Assembly (NCBI GenBank): GCA_017541025.1
Contig: JAFXZY010000011.1
Coordinates: 53,604-117,603, forward strand
Source: Bacteroidaceae bacterium
GTDB taxonomy: Bacteria; Bacteroidota; Bacteroidia; Bacteroidales; Bacteroidaceae
Direction: 5' to 3'
DNA length: 64,000 nt
Made by a program: the position numbers and the translations under genes. Of the stretch, positions 46,284 to 55,388 are shown one piece after another; positions within the stretch are counted from its first letter, which is position 1; each line of letters begins with the position of its first letter. Under the pieces are notes generated by a model that was not told where the DNA came from, made no database searches, and was given only the letters and a program-made list of their open reading frames with translations.

Positions 46284-48221
46284 TTATTTCTTTGCTGCAA
46301 GCTCTTCTTTCAGAACTTTTATCTCTTTTTTCATATCGTTCATATCCGCCCACATCTGATACAGATTCTTGAATAAGGCGCTGGACTTCCAGAAAGTCCT
46401 GGCGTCAATAGCCGGCGTACCTTGTACGGCTGTTCCTGGTTTCTTTATACTGTTTGGGATACCGGCCTGTGCTCCTGCCATGGTCTTGTCTGCAATGGTA
46501 GCGTGTCCGGCAATACCAACTTGACCGCCAAACATACACCATTCTCCAACCTTGGTGCTGCCGGCAATACCAACTTGTGCTGACATAACAGTGTGGCATC
46601 CAATCTCATCGTTATGGGCAATCTGTACCAAGTTGTCCAGTTTCACCCCTTTATGTACAATTGTCTCACCCATGACAGCTCGGTCTACGCATGTGTTGGC
46701 ACCAATCTCCACATCATCCTCAATAACTGCAATACCTATCTGAGGTATCTTGATGTATCCTGCCTCTGTTTGCTGGAAACCAAATCCGTCAGCTCCAATC
46801 ACACAACCTGCATGCAGGATACAGTTGTTGCCTACTTTACAATCATGATATATGACGGCATTGCTGTATATTTCTGTGTTGTTGCCTACTTTTGCGTTTC
46901 TGCCAACGGTTACATGAGGATGGAACACACATCCGTCGCCAATCTCCACACCTTCGGCAATGGCAACAAAGGGACCAATGTAGCAATCTTTCCCGATTTT
47001 TGCTGTTGGGTCGATGAATGCCAGTTCGCTGATGCCTTGTCGTTTAGGCTTCATGCTTTCGTAAATCTGGAGCAGTTTTGCAACAGCCTCTCTGGCGTTG
47101 TCGACTTTTATCAGCGTAGCCTTTATCTCTTGTTTGGGCTCAAAATTACTGTTGACGAGTACTATACTACTTTCTGTATCATAGATGTATTGCTCGTATT
47201 TGTCATTGGCAAGGAAACTGATACACCCAGATTTCCCTTCCTCAATCTTTGCAAAGTTATTAACTGTTACCTTAGGGTCACCAACAACGGTTCCACCAAT
47301 AAGGCCTGCTATCATTTCTGCACTAAATTCCACCTTAATATAAATTTGTCTAATCTCTAACCTCTCAACTAAAAGAGCCATCTGTTGCTGAACCTCTTTG
47401 GCTTTTTCGCCAGCAACCGTGGCAAAGTTTTCTGTATTGTCTGCATAGATAATGGCTCTGCTGCTGTTTACAATCAGACCACAGTCATCTATCATTCCGT
47501 ATTTGCATACTTCTTCAAGACTACCGCCTTGTGCACCTATGCCGGGAACAAGGAGGAACGCTTTGGGGGCAACCTTGCGGATGTCCTTGAACATTTCGCC
47601 GCGTGTAGCGCCCACAACATACATCATGTTCTCGTCATTTCCCCACTCCTGGCTCTTGCGGATTACTTTCTCAAACAGACGCTCTCCGTCTTTGTCCTCT
47701 GTAAGCTGGAAATCAAAGGAACCCTTGTTGCTGGTCAGCGCCAGCAGAATTACCCAGTGGTTCTTTGTGGCTCCCTCGCCTTTGGAGAGGGCTGGGGTGA
47801 GGCTTTCTAGGAAGGGTGTGACGCTGTCTTCTCCCATATATGGGGCAACCGTCAGAGCATCCACATCATATTCGCCAAAGAAAGTGCGGGCATACATCTT
47901 GCTGGTGTTACCGATATCCCCACGTTTGGCATCTGCTATGATGAACTGGTCGGGATAGTTCTCCTTTAGGTATTTTACTGTCTTCTCAAATGCTATCATG
48001 CCTTTCACCCCAAATGCTTCGTAAAATGCCAAATTAGGCTTGTATGCCACACAATAGGGAGCTGTGGCATCTATGATAGCCTTGTTGAAAGCAAATATGG
48101 GATCTTCTTCCTTCAGCAGATGTTCAGGAATCTTCTTTAAGTCAGTATCCAAACCAACGCAGAGGAAACTCTGCTTCTTCTTTATGTTTTCAAATAATTC
48201 TTTCCTTGTCATAACTTTCAA
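46284..48221 (-). CDS. pyrF-lpxD: PyrF-LpxD fusion: orotidine 5'-phosphate decarboxylase joined to UDP-3-O-acylglucosamine N-acyltransferase
   Basis: One uninterrupted 645-codon frame contains two enzymes. Residues 1 to about 282 are PyrF of the long type-2 class ([28 protein letters not shown] with the catalytic Lys/Asp set, VPGIGAQGG). Residues about 297-645 are LpxD ([14 protein letters not shown], then hexapeptide repeats, catalytic His in [10 protein letters not shown]). The joint ([14 protein letters not shown]) is encoded by DNA resembling a heptamer tract (GGTTAGA, GATTAGA). Val297 is GTG at 47331-47333 in the place where LpxD normally has its ATG, so LpxD may also be made separately from that GTG. 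PyrF also carries an in-frame GC-rich hairpin insertion at residues 140-153. A sequencing or assembly error at the joint cannot be excluded. Confidence 0.88.
   Translation of the reverse strand: MKVMTRKELFENIKKKQSFLCVGLDTDLKKIPEHLLKEEDPIFAFNKAIIDATAPYCVAYKPNLAFYEAFGVKGMIAFEKTVKYLKENYPDQFIIADAKRGDIGNTSKMYARTFFGEYDVDALTVAPYMGEDSVTPFLESLTPALSKGEGATKNHWVILLALTSNKGSFDFQLTEDKDGERLFEKVIRKSQEWGNDENMMYVVGATRGEMFKDIRKVAPKAFLLVPGIGAQGGSLEEVCKYGMIDDCGLIVNSSRAIIYADNTENFATVAGEKAKEVQQQMALLVERLEIRQIYIKVEFSAEMIAGLIGGTVVGDPKVTVNNFAKIEEGKSGCISFLANDKYEQYIYDTESSIVLVNSNFEPKQEIKATLIKVDNAREAVAKLLQIYESMKPKRQGISELAFIDPTAKIGKDCYIGPFVAIAEGVEIGDGCVFHPHVTVGRNAKVGNNTEIYSNAVIYHDCKVGNNCILHAGCVIGADGFGFQQTEAGYIKIPQIGIAVIEDDVEIGANTCVDRAVMGETIVHKGVKLDNLVQIAHNDEIGCHTVMSAQVGIAGSTKVGEWCMFGGQVGIAGHATIADKTMAGAQAGIPNSIKKPGTAVQGTPAIDARTFWKSSALFKNLYQMWADMNDMKKEIKVLKEELAAKK
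47771..47802. repeat. GC-rich hairpin repeat inserted in frame in pyrF
   Basis: The segment CTCCCTCGCC-TTTGGAGAGGG with CTGGGGTGAGG encodes [11 protein letters not shown] on the minus strand, between TPFLE and the core strand [13 protein letters not shown]. The peptide is the well-known translation of a dispersed hairpin repeat seen in many bacterial genomes. The insertion is about 14 codons long and keeps frame. Confidence 0.8.
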
Positions 48222-48286
48222 CTTTCAATTTTCCAACTTTCAATTTCCTAACTTTCAATTTCCCAACTTTCAACTTTCAACTTTAC
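48212..48286. repeat. heptamer tract between prfA and pyrF
   Basis: About ten units alternating AACTTTC and AATTTTCC/AATTTCC fill the whole 61-bp gap between the prfA stop (48283-48285) and the pyrF start (48221). The last unit overlaps the prfA stop codon. Confidence 0.85.
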
Positions 48287-49392
48287 AACGCTGCTTCTTT
48301 CATTCTTTCTGCATTTTCTGCCACAATCAGGTGGTCTATGCAGTCTTGTATCTGTCCGTCCATAAAGGCGTTCAAATTATATATGGTATAGCCAATGCGG
48401 TGGTCTGTGATACGTCCTTGAGGATAGTTGTAGGTGCGTATTTTGGCAGATCTGTCGCCTGTTGAAACCATGGTTTTTCGCTTTGATGCAATATCGTCCA
48501 GGTATTTCTGGTGTTCCTTATCATATATAAATGTGCGCAGGCGCGCGAGGGCCCGTTCCTTGTTTTTGGGCTGGTCACGCGTTTCGGTACATTCTACAAG
48601 AATCTCTTCATCTTCGTTGGTGAAGGGGTTGCGCCACATGTATCGGGCACGAACACCGGATTCTACCTTGTTCACATTCTGACCGCCCGCTCCACTGCTT
48701 CGGAAAGTATCCCATTTGATGGCACCTTCGTTAATCTCCACGTCAAACTCTTCAGCTTCGGGTAATACAGCTACGGTAGCTGCACTGGTATGAACACGTC
48801 CCTGAGTTTCTGTAGCAGGAACACGTTGTACACGGTGAACGCCGGATTCATATTTCAGAATTCCATAAACGCCTTCGCCTGTTACGCTGAAGATGATTTC
48901 CTTGAATCCGCCGACGGCACCTTCCGAGAAACTGCTCACAGCCATCTTCCAGCCTTTCAGTTCTATGTACTTGCTGTACATACGGAACAGGTCGCCGGCA
49001 AACAGGGCAGCCTCATCACCACCTGTACCGCCTCGGATTTCCATGATGACGTTCTTGTCGTCTTCGGGGTCGGCAGGGATGAGCAGCAGTTTTATTTCCT
49101 CTTCCAGTGCAGGGATTCGTTTCTCGCTTTCTGCCATTTCCTCGCGCAACATCTCCTTCGTGTCGGCATCTTCCTCTATGGCAAGCATCTCCTTGGCATC
49201 CTCGATATTCTGCAGACAACCTACGTATTCCTTCCGGGCAGCAACAATTTTACCCAGGTCCTTATATTCCTTGGTCAGTTTTACGTAACGCTTTTGGTCG
49301 GCAATTACGGAAGGGTCCGTGATAAGCGTACTCACTTCCTCGTATCGGGAAACAAGTCCTTCCAGTCTGTTTAAAAGATTATTTTCGGCCAT
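48283..49392 (-). CDS. prfA: peptide chain release factor 1
   Basis: The 369-residue protein has the RF1 codon-recognition tripeptide PAT in RVQRVPATETQGRVHTS and the peptidyl-tRNA hydrolysis loop RSSGAGGQNVNKVESGVR with the GGQ motif. It ends translation at UAA and UAG. The N-terminal coiled-coil domain is present. It is part of the purM-prfA-pyrF run; the small upstream gene ends 8 bp before its start. Confidence 0.96.
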   Translation of the reverse strand: MAENNLLNRLEGLVSRYEEVSTLITDPSVIADQKRYVKLTKEYKDLGKIVAARKEYVGCLQNIEDAKEMLAIEEDADTKEMLREEMAESEKRIPALEEEIKLLLIPADPEDDKNVIMEIRGGTGGDEAALFAGDLFRMYSKYIELKGWKMAVSSFSEGAVGGFKEIIFSVTGEGVYGILKYESGVHRVQRVPATETQGRVHTSAATVAVLPEAEEFDVEINEGAIKWDTFRSSGAGGQNVNKVESGVRARYMWRNPFTNEDEEILVECTETRDQPKNKERALARLRTFIYDKEHQKYLDDIASKRKTMVSTGDRSAKIRTYNYPQGRITDHRIGYTIYNLNAFMDGQIQDCIDHLIVAENAERMKEAAL

Positions 49393-49399
49393 GTTACTA

Positions 49400-49618
49400 T
49401 TAATCCAGAGGATTCCTCTTGTCTATATCTTTCTGTAAAATAAAATATACGATTGCCCATCCGACAATACCGACGACACATATAAATGTGCTGACATAAT
49501 CTTTGTTTATAAAACAGGAGCGAGCGGCATACATCCCTAATCCGGTTAAACAGAACCAAACACCCATTCCTTTCAACCAGTCCTTAGTGGTGTAATTGAC
49601 AATCTTTCTATGTTTCAT
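49400..49618 (-). CDS. small two-helix membrane protein of unknown function
   Basis: This 72-residue protein has two hydrophobic segments (GMGVWFCLTGLGMYAA and VSTFICVVGIVGWAIVYFIL) and a charged C-terminus (KDIDKRNPLD). It lies 6 bp after the purM stop and 7 bp before the prfA start on the same strand. That spacing and the complete absence of another frame in the gap support a real gene. I do not recognise the family. Confidence 0.65.
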   Translation of the reverse strand: MKHRKIVNYTTKDWLKGMGVWFCLTGLGMYAARSCFINKDYVSTFICVVGIVGWAIVYFILQKDIDKRNPLD

Positions 49619-49624
49619 TGCATC

Positions 49625-50791
49625 TTAATATTCAAATTCGCCGTACTCGCTCTTGATGAGCAAACTCTTCTGTCCCTCCTCGATGCGGCCGATCACTTGA
49701 GCATCAATGTTGAAACTCTTGCTGATTTCTATCACCTTCTCGGCATCTTCGGGAGACAGATAAACCTCCAGGCGGTGGCCCATATTGAATACCTTGTAAG
49801 CCTCGGCATAGTCTGTCCCACTCTCCTTGATGATAGCCTTGAAGAGGGGAGGAACGGGGAACATGTTGTCCTTGATAACCCTGCAGTTGTCACCCACGAA
49901 ATGTAGCACCTTTGTCTGTGCTCCACCTGTGCAGTGCACCATACCATGAATCTTGGGGCGAAGTTCATCCAGCAGTCTCTTTACCACAGGAGCATAGGTA
50001 CGGGTGGGGGAGAGGACCAGTTTGCCTGCATTGATAGGAGAGCCTTCTACCTCGTCTGTCAGTTTGTAGGAACCGCTATAGACAAGTTCTTCAGGCACGG
50101 CCTTGTCGTAACTCTCGGGATATTTCTCAGCCAAGTATTTGCTGAATACATCATGGCGGGCGCTGGTCAGACCGTTGCTGCCCATACCGCCGTTGTATGC
50201 TGTCTCGTAGGTGGCTTGTCCGCAAGAAGAAAGGCCTACAATTACATCGCCCGGACGGATGTTGGCATTGTTAATCACATCGCTGCGTTTCATACGGCAG
50301 GTAACGGTGCTATCTACAATGATGGTGCGAACCAAATCGCCAACATCGGCTGTCTCGCCGCCAGTGGCATAAATGCCGATACCCATATCACGCATCTGCT
50401 GTAGGAGCTCATCGGTTCCGTTGATGATAGCGGAAATCACTTCGCCGGGAATCAGCATCTTGTTTCGTCCGATGGTACTGCTTACCAGAATATTATCCAC
50501 AGCACCTACGCAGAGCAGGTCATCTGTATTCATGATAAGTGCATCCTGGGCAATGCCTTTCCATACGCTTAGGTCGCCAGTTTCTTTCCAGTACATATAA
50601 GCCAGGCTCGATTTCGTTCCGGCTCCGTCGGCATGCATGATATTGCAATATTCAGGGTCGCCTCCTAATATGTCTGGAATGATTTTGCAGAATGCTTGAG
50701 GGTATATTCCTTTGTCTATGTTCTTGATTGCATTGTGGACGTCTTCCTTGGCAGCACTGACGCCGCGCATCATATATCTTTGGTTGCTCAT
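49625..50791 (-). CDS. purM: phosphoribosylformylglycinamidine cyclo-ligase (AIR synthase)
   Basis: The start is taken at 50791 (MSNQRYMMRGVSAAKEDVHN), giving 388 residues. The frame is open further up, but the promoter -7 box at 50816-50823 would then lie inside the gene. PurM motifs are CNIMHADGAGTKSSLAYMYW, DALIMNTDDLLCVGAVDNI, ATGGETADVGDLVRT and GMGSNGLTSARHD. It makes AIR in purine synthesis. It opens the long housekeeping operon, whose genes are separated by 0-70 bp. Confidence 0.93.
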   Translation of the reverse strand: MSNQRYMMRGVSAAKEDVHNAIKNIDKGIYPQAFCKIIPDILGGDPEYCNIMHADGAGTKSSLAYMYWKETGDLSVWKGIAQDALIMNTDDLLCVGAVDNILVSSTIGRNKMLIPGEVISAIINGTDELLQQMRDMGIGIYATGGETADVGDLVRTIIVDSTVTCRMKRSDVINNANIRPGDVIVGLSSCGQATYETAYNGGMGSNGLTSARHDVFSKYLAEKYPESYDKAVPEELVYSGSYKLTDEVEGSPINAGKLVLSPTRTYAPVVKRLLDELRPKIHGMVHCTGGAQTKVLHFVGDNCRVIKDNMFPVPPLFKAIIKESGTDYAEAYKVFNMGHRLEVYLSPEDAEKVIEISKSFNIDAQVIGRIEEGQKSLLIKSEYGEFEY

Positions 50792-50815
50792 TATAATATG
50801 TTTGTAATTGCCGTG

Positions 50816-50847
50816 CAAAGATAATACAATTATCTTATATACGCAAA
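50816..50847 (-). promoter_or_regulatory. promoter of the purM-to-PBP operon
   Basis: On the minus strand TTTG (50844-50847), 20 bp, TATCTTTG (50816-50823). It ends 24 bp before the purM start. No other promoter of equal quality was seen inside the operon. Confidence 0.8.
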
Positions 50848-50875
50848 TTCCCCATGCATGTACATCCAATAATTA

Positions 50876-50906
50876 TTGTTTTTTAGAAAAAAAGTTTCTA
50901 TCTTTG
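50876..50906 (+). promoter_or_regulatory. promoter of the TonB-dependent receptor gene
   Basis: TTG (50876-50878, in TATTG), 20 bp, TATCTTTG (50899-50906), with the start codon 25 bp further on. It is divergent from the purM promoter, with about 28 bp between the two -33 regions. Confidence 0.7.
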
Positions 50907-50931
50907 CAGACGCAAAACAATTTGGAGAAGA

Positions 50932-52890
50932 ATGAGAATAGCTCATTTTGTTATATTTTTTTTTCTGACTCAGGGCATTTTCTCTCAAAATGCCATGCTT
51001 CTTAATGCTGACGAAATAAGGGAGCGTGGCATCTTTGATATCCGAGACCTGACAACTGTCGTTCCAGGACTTTTTGTCTCTTCATTAGGTAGTGCTCATT
51101 CGACAGCTGTGTATATGAGAGGCGTGGGAAGTTGTGGAAATTCACCAGCTGTAGGTCTGTATGTAGATGATGTTCCTTGGTTGAATAACAGTTCTTTTAA
51201 TTCCAAGATTAGCGAGATTGAGCAGATTGAGATTTTACGAGGACCGCAAAGTACACTGTATGGCAGAAACGCGATGGGGGGACTTATCTGTGTTACGACC
51301 AAGAATCCCATAGATTACCAAGGGACGGTAATAGAACGTTCCATGGCCAATCATTATGCTCATTATACCAATGTCTCTCATTATCAGCGTTTTTCTGAGA
51401 AGTTGGGTCTTTCGGCTGGCGTGGCATATCGTTCTGGGGGGCAGTTCTTTAACCATAGTATTTCTGGTTTGAAGGTGGATGCAGGCCGGTCGCTGCGAGC
51501 ACACACAAGGTTGTTGTACCGTCCCGACGAAGCGTCGAAAATAGATTTCTTTGCCAACTATGAACTTTGTTCACAAGATGCTTTTCCGTTTTATTTGGAG
51601 AGTGTTTCTGATAATGATTATTTCAAAGATCAGCTGACTCAGGATATCGGACGTATAACAAGCAACGACGAAAATACTTATCTGCGCCACTTACTGAACA
51701 TCGGTCTTAAAACCGAATATAACTGGCCTAACGTGATACTCGGCAATGTGCTCGGATTCCAATTGTTGAATGATGAGCTGAAGATGGACGGTGATTTCAC
51801 GCATCTTAGTATCTGTAGGGTTCAGCAAATGCAACACAGTCGTACACTAACCGATGAGATAACGGTTAAAAGCAGACCGGGTGTTTGGCGTCATTGGGAA
51901 TGGAGCACGGGAGCCAGTTTTTCCTATCAGTGGTTGCTTCAGCAATTTTTGCCGGGGGCAGATTCGCTCCGTTTTTTTGACACCCCAACCAATAGTGCCG
52001 CACTATACCATCAAAGTAAGTTTTGCGACATTTTTAATGCAATGGGGTTGGATGTTACCTTGGGACTTCGGTTGGAATATGATCATGCGAGCTTTTCCGG
52101 TGATAGCAACGACTGGTGGCAGCTGATGCCCTGTTTCTCGATGCAGTACTCTTTTGCCAAGGGAGATGTGTACGGAACCATATCAAGAGGTTATAGAAGT
52201 GGAGGGTATAACAGTCATGTCTCGGATGTACCTTCTTTGGCTCTGTACAAACCGGAATATGCTTGGAATTACGAGTTGGGGACGCACCTCAATCCCATAA
52301 AGAATAAGCTGTTTATAGATGCGTCTGTTTTCTTGACAAACGTATCGGATTTGCAGACAGGTCAGATAGATCCTTTCGGGTTGGGTGAAATAATCAGTAA
52401 TGCGGGGCGAAGCAGATCTTTCGGAGGCGAACTTTCTATGCGTGCTCAACTTACAGACCATTTACAGGCACATGCCAGCTATGGCTATACACATGCATCG
52501 TTTACGGAGAACGTTCTTTCTTCGGGTGTTTCATGCGAAGGCAATCGCGTTCCTTTTATCCCTCAGCATGCGGTCGATTTAGGCGCCAACTATACTATAT
52601 CCTTGCCTAAGATACTTGACCGACAACTTTTAGACCATATGGTGGTAAGGGCCAACTGGCATGGATTGGGAAAAATCTATTGGACGGAAGATAATCAGGT
52701 CAGTGAGCCGTTCTATACAGCTCTTGATGCAAAAATTTCGTTTTACCGTAAGCACGTGGAATTTGGAGTGTGGGCGGCAAACATTTACAACAGTCGTTGC
52801 AGGACATTCTATTTCCAAAGTATGAACAGGGGCTATTATCAGATGAACAAGCCCTTCCAATGTGGATTCGAATTAAAGCTTAACTTCTAA
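50932..52890 (+). CDS. TonB-dependent outer-membrane receptor (non-SusC type)
   Basis: The 652-residue protein has a signal peptide (MRIAHFVIFFFLTQGIFSQ). The plug starts almost at once (RGIFDIRDLTTVVPGLFVSS, VYMRGVGSCGNSPAVGLYVDD, IEQIEILRGPQSTLYGRNAM). The barrel ends in CGFELKLNF with a terminal Phe. Unlike the SusC proteins here it has no CarboxypepD_reg domain and no SusD partner. It resembles receptors for siderophores, cobalamin or small oligosaccharides. There is no visible Fur box or riboswitch in the short leader, so the ligand is unknown. It is a single gene, convergent with aroE and only 8 bp from its stop. Confidence 0.93.
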   Translation: MRIAHFVIFFFLTQGIFSQNAMLLNADEIRERGIFDIRDLTTVVPGLFVSSLGSAHSTAVYMRGVGSCGNSPAVGLYVDDVPWLNNSSFNSKISEIEQIEILRGPQSTLYGRNAMGGLICVTTKNPIDYQGTVIERSMANHYAHYTNVSHYQRFSEKLGLSAGVAYRSGGQFFNHSISGLKVDAGRSLRAHTRLLYRPDEASKIDFFANYELCSQDAFPFYLESVSDNDYFKDQLTQDIGRITSNDENTYLRHLLNIGLKTEYNWPNVILGNVLGFQLLNDELKMDGDFTHLSICRVQQMQHSRTLTDEITVKSRPGVWRHWEWSTGASFSYQWLLQQFLPGADSLRFFDTPTNSAALYHQSKFCDIFNAMGLDVTLGLRLEYDHASFSGDSNDWWQLMPCFSMQYSFAKGDVYGTISRGYRSGGYNSHVSDVPSLALYKPEYAWNYELGTHLNPIKNKLFIDASVFLTNVSDLQTGQIDPFGLGEIISNAGRSRSFGGELSMRAQLTDHLQAHASYGYTHASFTENVLSSGVSCEGNRVPFIPQHAVDLGANYTISLPKILDRQLLDHMVVRANWHGLGKIYWTEDNQVSEPFYTALDAKISFYRKHVEFGVWAANIYNSRCRTFYFQSMNRGYYQMNKPFQCGFELKLNF

Positions 52891-52898
52891 CGGTATAA

Positions 52899-53627
52899 TC
52901 ATTCGTTCCAGAATTCCCAGCTGGCAATAGCCTGTAGGTGAAGCATCTCCAAACCGTTCTTGACAACAGCGCCTTGGAGCGCTCCTTTTTTCATAAAGAG
53001 TGTGGATTCGGGATTATATACCAAATCATAGAGCAGGTTGTCTGACGACAAATAATTATAAGGTATTGCCGGGCATTCGTCAACTTTAGGAAACATTCCC
53101 ACAGGACTGCAGTTGACGATTACTTCATACTCCTTAAAGGTTTCTGATGTGATGTCGTTATAGGTAAACATACCTTCACGTGGGGAGCGACTAACATACT
53201 TCCATTCTAATCCTAATCGTGTGAGACCCACACGTATGGCTCTGCTGGCACCACCGGTTCCCAGAATTAAGGCTTTTCTGTGATGAGGCTTCAGTAATGG
53301 CTGTATGCTTCGTGTAAATCCAATGATGTCGCTGTTGAAACCCTTCAGATGACCATTGCGGATTTGAACGACGTTTACTGCACCGATTTCTTGTGCTTCA
53401 TCGCTCAGTTCGTCAAGGAATGGAATGACTTCGGTCTTGTAGGGAAGTGTAACATTCAGGCCCCTCAGTTCCGGATTTTCTTTCAGGATTTCCGGAAGTT
53501 TGTTTATGTTGGGAATCTGAAAGTTAAGATACTGGGCATCGATGCCTTCCTTGGCAAATTTTTCGGTAAAAAAACCTTTACTAAAACTATGCCCCAAAGG
53601 GTTGCCTATAATTCCGTATTTATCCAT
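52899..53627 (-). CDS. aroE: shikimate dehydrogenase
   Basis: The 242-residue protein is slightly short for AroE but complete. The N-terminal substrate domain has IIGNPLGHSFSKGFF and NVTLPYKTEV with the catalytic Lys, followed by GFNSDIIGF. The Rossmann motif is LGTGGASRAIRVGL. It reduces 3-dehydroshikimate in aromatic amino-acid synthesis. It is the last gene of the phoH-purC-ubiE-aroE operon, separated from ubiE by a heptamer tract. Confidence 0.95.
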   Translation of the reverse strand: MDKYGIIGNPLGHSFSKGFFTEKFAKEGIDAQYLNFQIPNINKLPEILKENPELRGLNVTLPYKTEVIPFLDELSDEAQEIGAVNVVQIRNGHLKGFNSDIIGFTRSIQPLLKPHHRKALILGTGGASRAIRVGLTRLGLEWKYVSRSPREGMFTYNDITSETFKEYEVIVNCSPVGMFPKVDECPAIPYNYLSSDNLLYDLVYNPESTLFMKKGALQGAVVKNGLEMLHLQAIASWEFWNE

Positions 53628-53634
53628 TTCTTTT

Positions 53635-53700
53635 TGGCGGTTAGGGGTTAGTGGTTAGCGAACACCGCGGTAGCAAATTCTTCACTCTTCATTCTTCATT
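53635..53700. repeat. two heptamer tracts between ubiE and aroE
   Basis: 53637-53659 is three GGTTAGN heptamers (GGTTAGG, GGTTAGT, GGTTAGC). 53677-53703 is four CTTCATT/CTTCACT heptamers. They fill most of the 75-bp gap between the two genes. Confidence 0.85.
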
Positions 53701-53702
53701 CT

Positions 53703-54434
53703 TCACTTTGAAGCCAGATACATGGTGCAGAGGCCAAAAGTAAAACGTTTCCATTCTATTTGTAGAAAACCGGCTTTCTTCAGTATTTCTTCCATCACTT
53801 CTCCTTGCGGAAAGGCTTCCATCGAAGAGGGCAGGTATGTGTATGCGCTGGCATCGTGACTGATAAGCTTTCCGATAACAGGCATCACGACATGAGCATA
53901 TACCCAGAAAAGCTGTTTCATTGGAAAATGGGGTGGAGTGCAGAGTTCCACTATCAGCAGATGCCCACCTGTGCGCAGTACACGGCACATTTCGGAAAGT
54001 CCGGCATCCAAATCTTGAAAATTACGTACGCCGTATGCTGATGTCACGGCATCGAAACTTTCGTCTGGAAAGGAAAGGTGCATGCAGTCTTCTCTCTGAA
54101 ACGAGATAATATTCTGCATGTTTTTCTTCTTGACTTTTTCGCGCCCTACGGTCATCATTCCTTCGCTGATATCAGCTCCTATAATCTGTTGGGGTTGAAT
54201 GCGTTTGGCACTTAGGATGGCAAAGTCTCCTGTTCCTGTGGCAATATCCAGTATGCGTCTGGGGTGGTGAACCTTCAGGGCATCGATGGCCTTGCGTCTC
54301 CATCCTCGGTCTATGCCCAGAGAAAGGGCGTGGTTCAGGAGATCGTAAGAGTGAGCAATGTGGTCGAACATTTTCTCCACTTGCTCACCCTTCTCCCCTT
54401 CGTGATAGGGATTTATTGTCTCCTGCTTGTACAT
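53703..54434 (-). CDS. ubiE: demethylmenaquinone methyltransferase
   Basis: The start at 54434 ([15 protein letters not shown]) gives 243 residues and a TAATG overlap with the purC stop, which supports it over the ATG at 54452. The class I methyltransferase motifs are [17 protein letters not shown] and GADISEGMM, with [21 protein letters not shown] at the N-terminus, the UbiE/MenG family signature. In this anaerobe it would methylate demethylmenaquinone. Confidence 0.95.
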   Translation of the reverse strand: MYKQETINPYHEGEKGEQVEKMFDHIAHSYDLLNHALSLGIDRGWRRKAIDALKVHHPRRILDIATGTGDFAILSAKRIQPQQIIGADISEGMMTVGREKVKKKNMQNIISFQREDCMHLSFPDESFDAVTSAYGVRNFQDLDAGLSEMCRVLRTGGHLLIVELCTPPHFPMKQLFWVYAHVVMPVIGKLISHDASAYTYLPSSMEAFPQGEVMEEILKKAGFLQIEWKRFTFGLCTMYLASK

Positions 54435-55381
54435 TATCTGTTTTGCAACCAAGTGGTTACGTTTTTCTCAATGCGTGCAGCAATGTCGCCTTCTGCCTCT
54501 GCAGGTGTGAACTTCTCGCCTACAATGTGCTCGTAAAGTTCGATGTAACGATCAGCAACGCTCTGAGCATATTCATCAGTAATCACAGGCATCACCTGAC
54601 CGGGCTGGTTCATAAAGTTGTGCTCAATCAGCCACTGGCGTACAAACTCCTTGCTCAACTGCTTCTGAGGCTCGCCCTTGGCAAACTTCTCTTCGTAGCC
54701 GTCGGCATAGAAGTAGCGGCTGCTGTCGGGAGTATGAATCTCATCAATCAGGATGACCTTTCCGTCGCGCTTGCCAAATTCATACTTGGTATCAACCAAT
54801 ATGAGACCCTTGCTAGCAGCTATCTCGCTACCACGCTTGAACAGAGCGCGAGTGTACTTCACCATCGTCTCCCAATCCTCCTTGCTTACCAAGCCCTGCT
54901 TGATGATTTCCTCGGCAGAGATGTTTTCATCGTGTCCTTCCTCAGCCTTTGTGGTGGGGGTAATAATGGGTTCGGGGAACTTCTCGTTCTCACGCATTCC
55001 TTCGGGCAGTTTTACACCGCACAGTTCACGACATCCGTTCTTGTATTCGCGCCAAGCCGAACCTGTCAGATAGCCGCGGATAATCATCTCCACGCGGAAT
55101 CCTTCAGCTTTCAGTCCAACGGTAACCATAGGGTCGGGAGTAGCAAGTTTCCAGTTGGGTACAATGTCTGCTGTGGCATCCAGGAAACTGGCAGCTATCT
55201 GGTTCAACACTTGTCCTTTGAAGGGAATTCCCTTAGGCAATATTACGTCGAAGGCGGAGATACGGTCTGTTGCAACCATAACCATCAGGTCATCGTTGAT
55301 GTTATATACGTCGCGTACCTTACCATGATAAACACTTACCTGTCCGGGCAGGTTGAAGTCAGTTCTTGTTAAAGCTTTCAT
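54434..55381 (-). CDS. purC: phosphoribosylaminoimidazole-succinocarboxamide synthase
   Basis: The 315-residue protein has the N-terminal SAICAR synthetase motifs [23 protein letters not shown] (shown in part: [18 protein letters not shown]), [28 protein letters not shown] and [15 protein letters not shown]. It joins CAIR and aspartate in purine synthesis. It lies 7 bp after phoH and overlaps ubiE by one base. Confidence 0.96.
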   Translation of the reverse strand: MKALTRTDFNLPGQVSVYHGKVRDVYNINDDLMVMVATDRISAFDVILPKGIPFKGQVLNQIAASFLDATADIVPNWKLATPDPMVTVGLKAEGFRVEMIIRGYLTGSAWREYKNGCRELCGVKLPEGMRENEKFPEPIITPTTKAEEGHDENISAEEIIKQGLVSKEDWETMVKYTRALFKRGSEIAASKGLILVDTKYEFGKRDGKVILIDEIHTPDSSRYFYADGYEEKFAKGEPQKQLSKEFVRQWLIEHNFMNQPGQVMPVITDEYAQSVADRYIELYEHIVGEKFTPAEAEGDIAARIEKNVTTWLQNR

Positions 55382-55388
55382 GTTCCTA

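Noticed and set aside
50791-50869. Longer PurM N-terminus starting at 50869
   Set aside because: The extra residues do not match PurM and would include the promoter -7 box.
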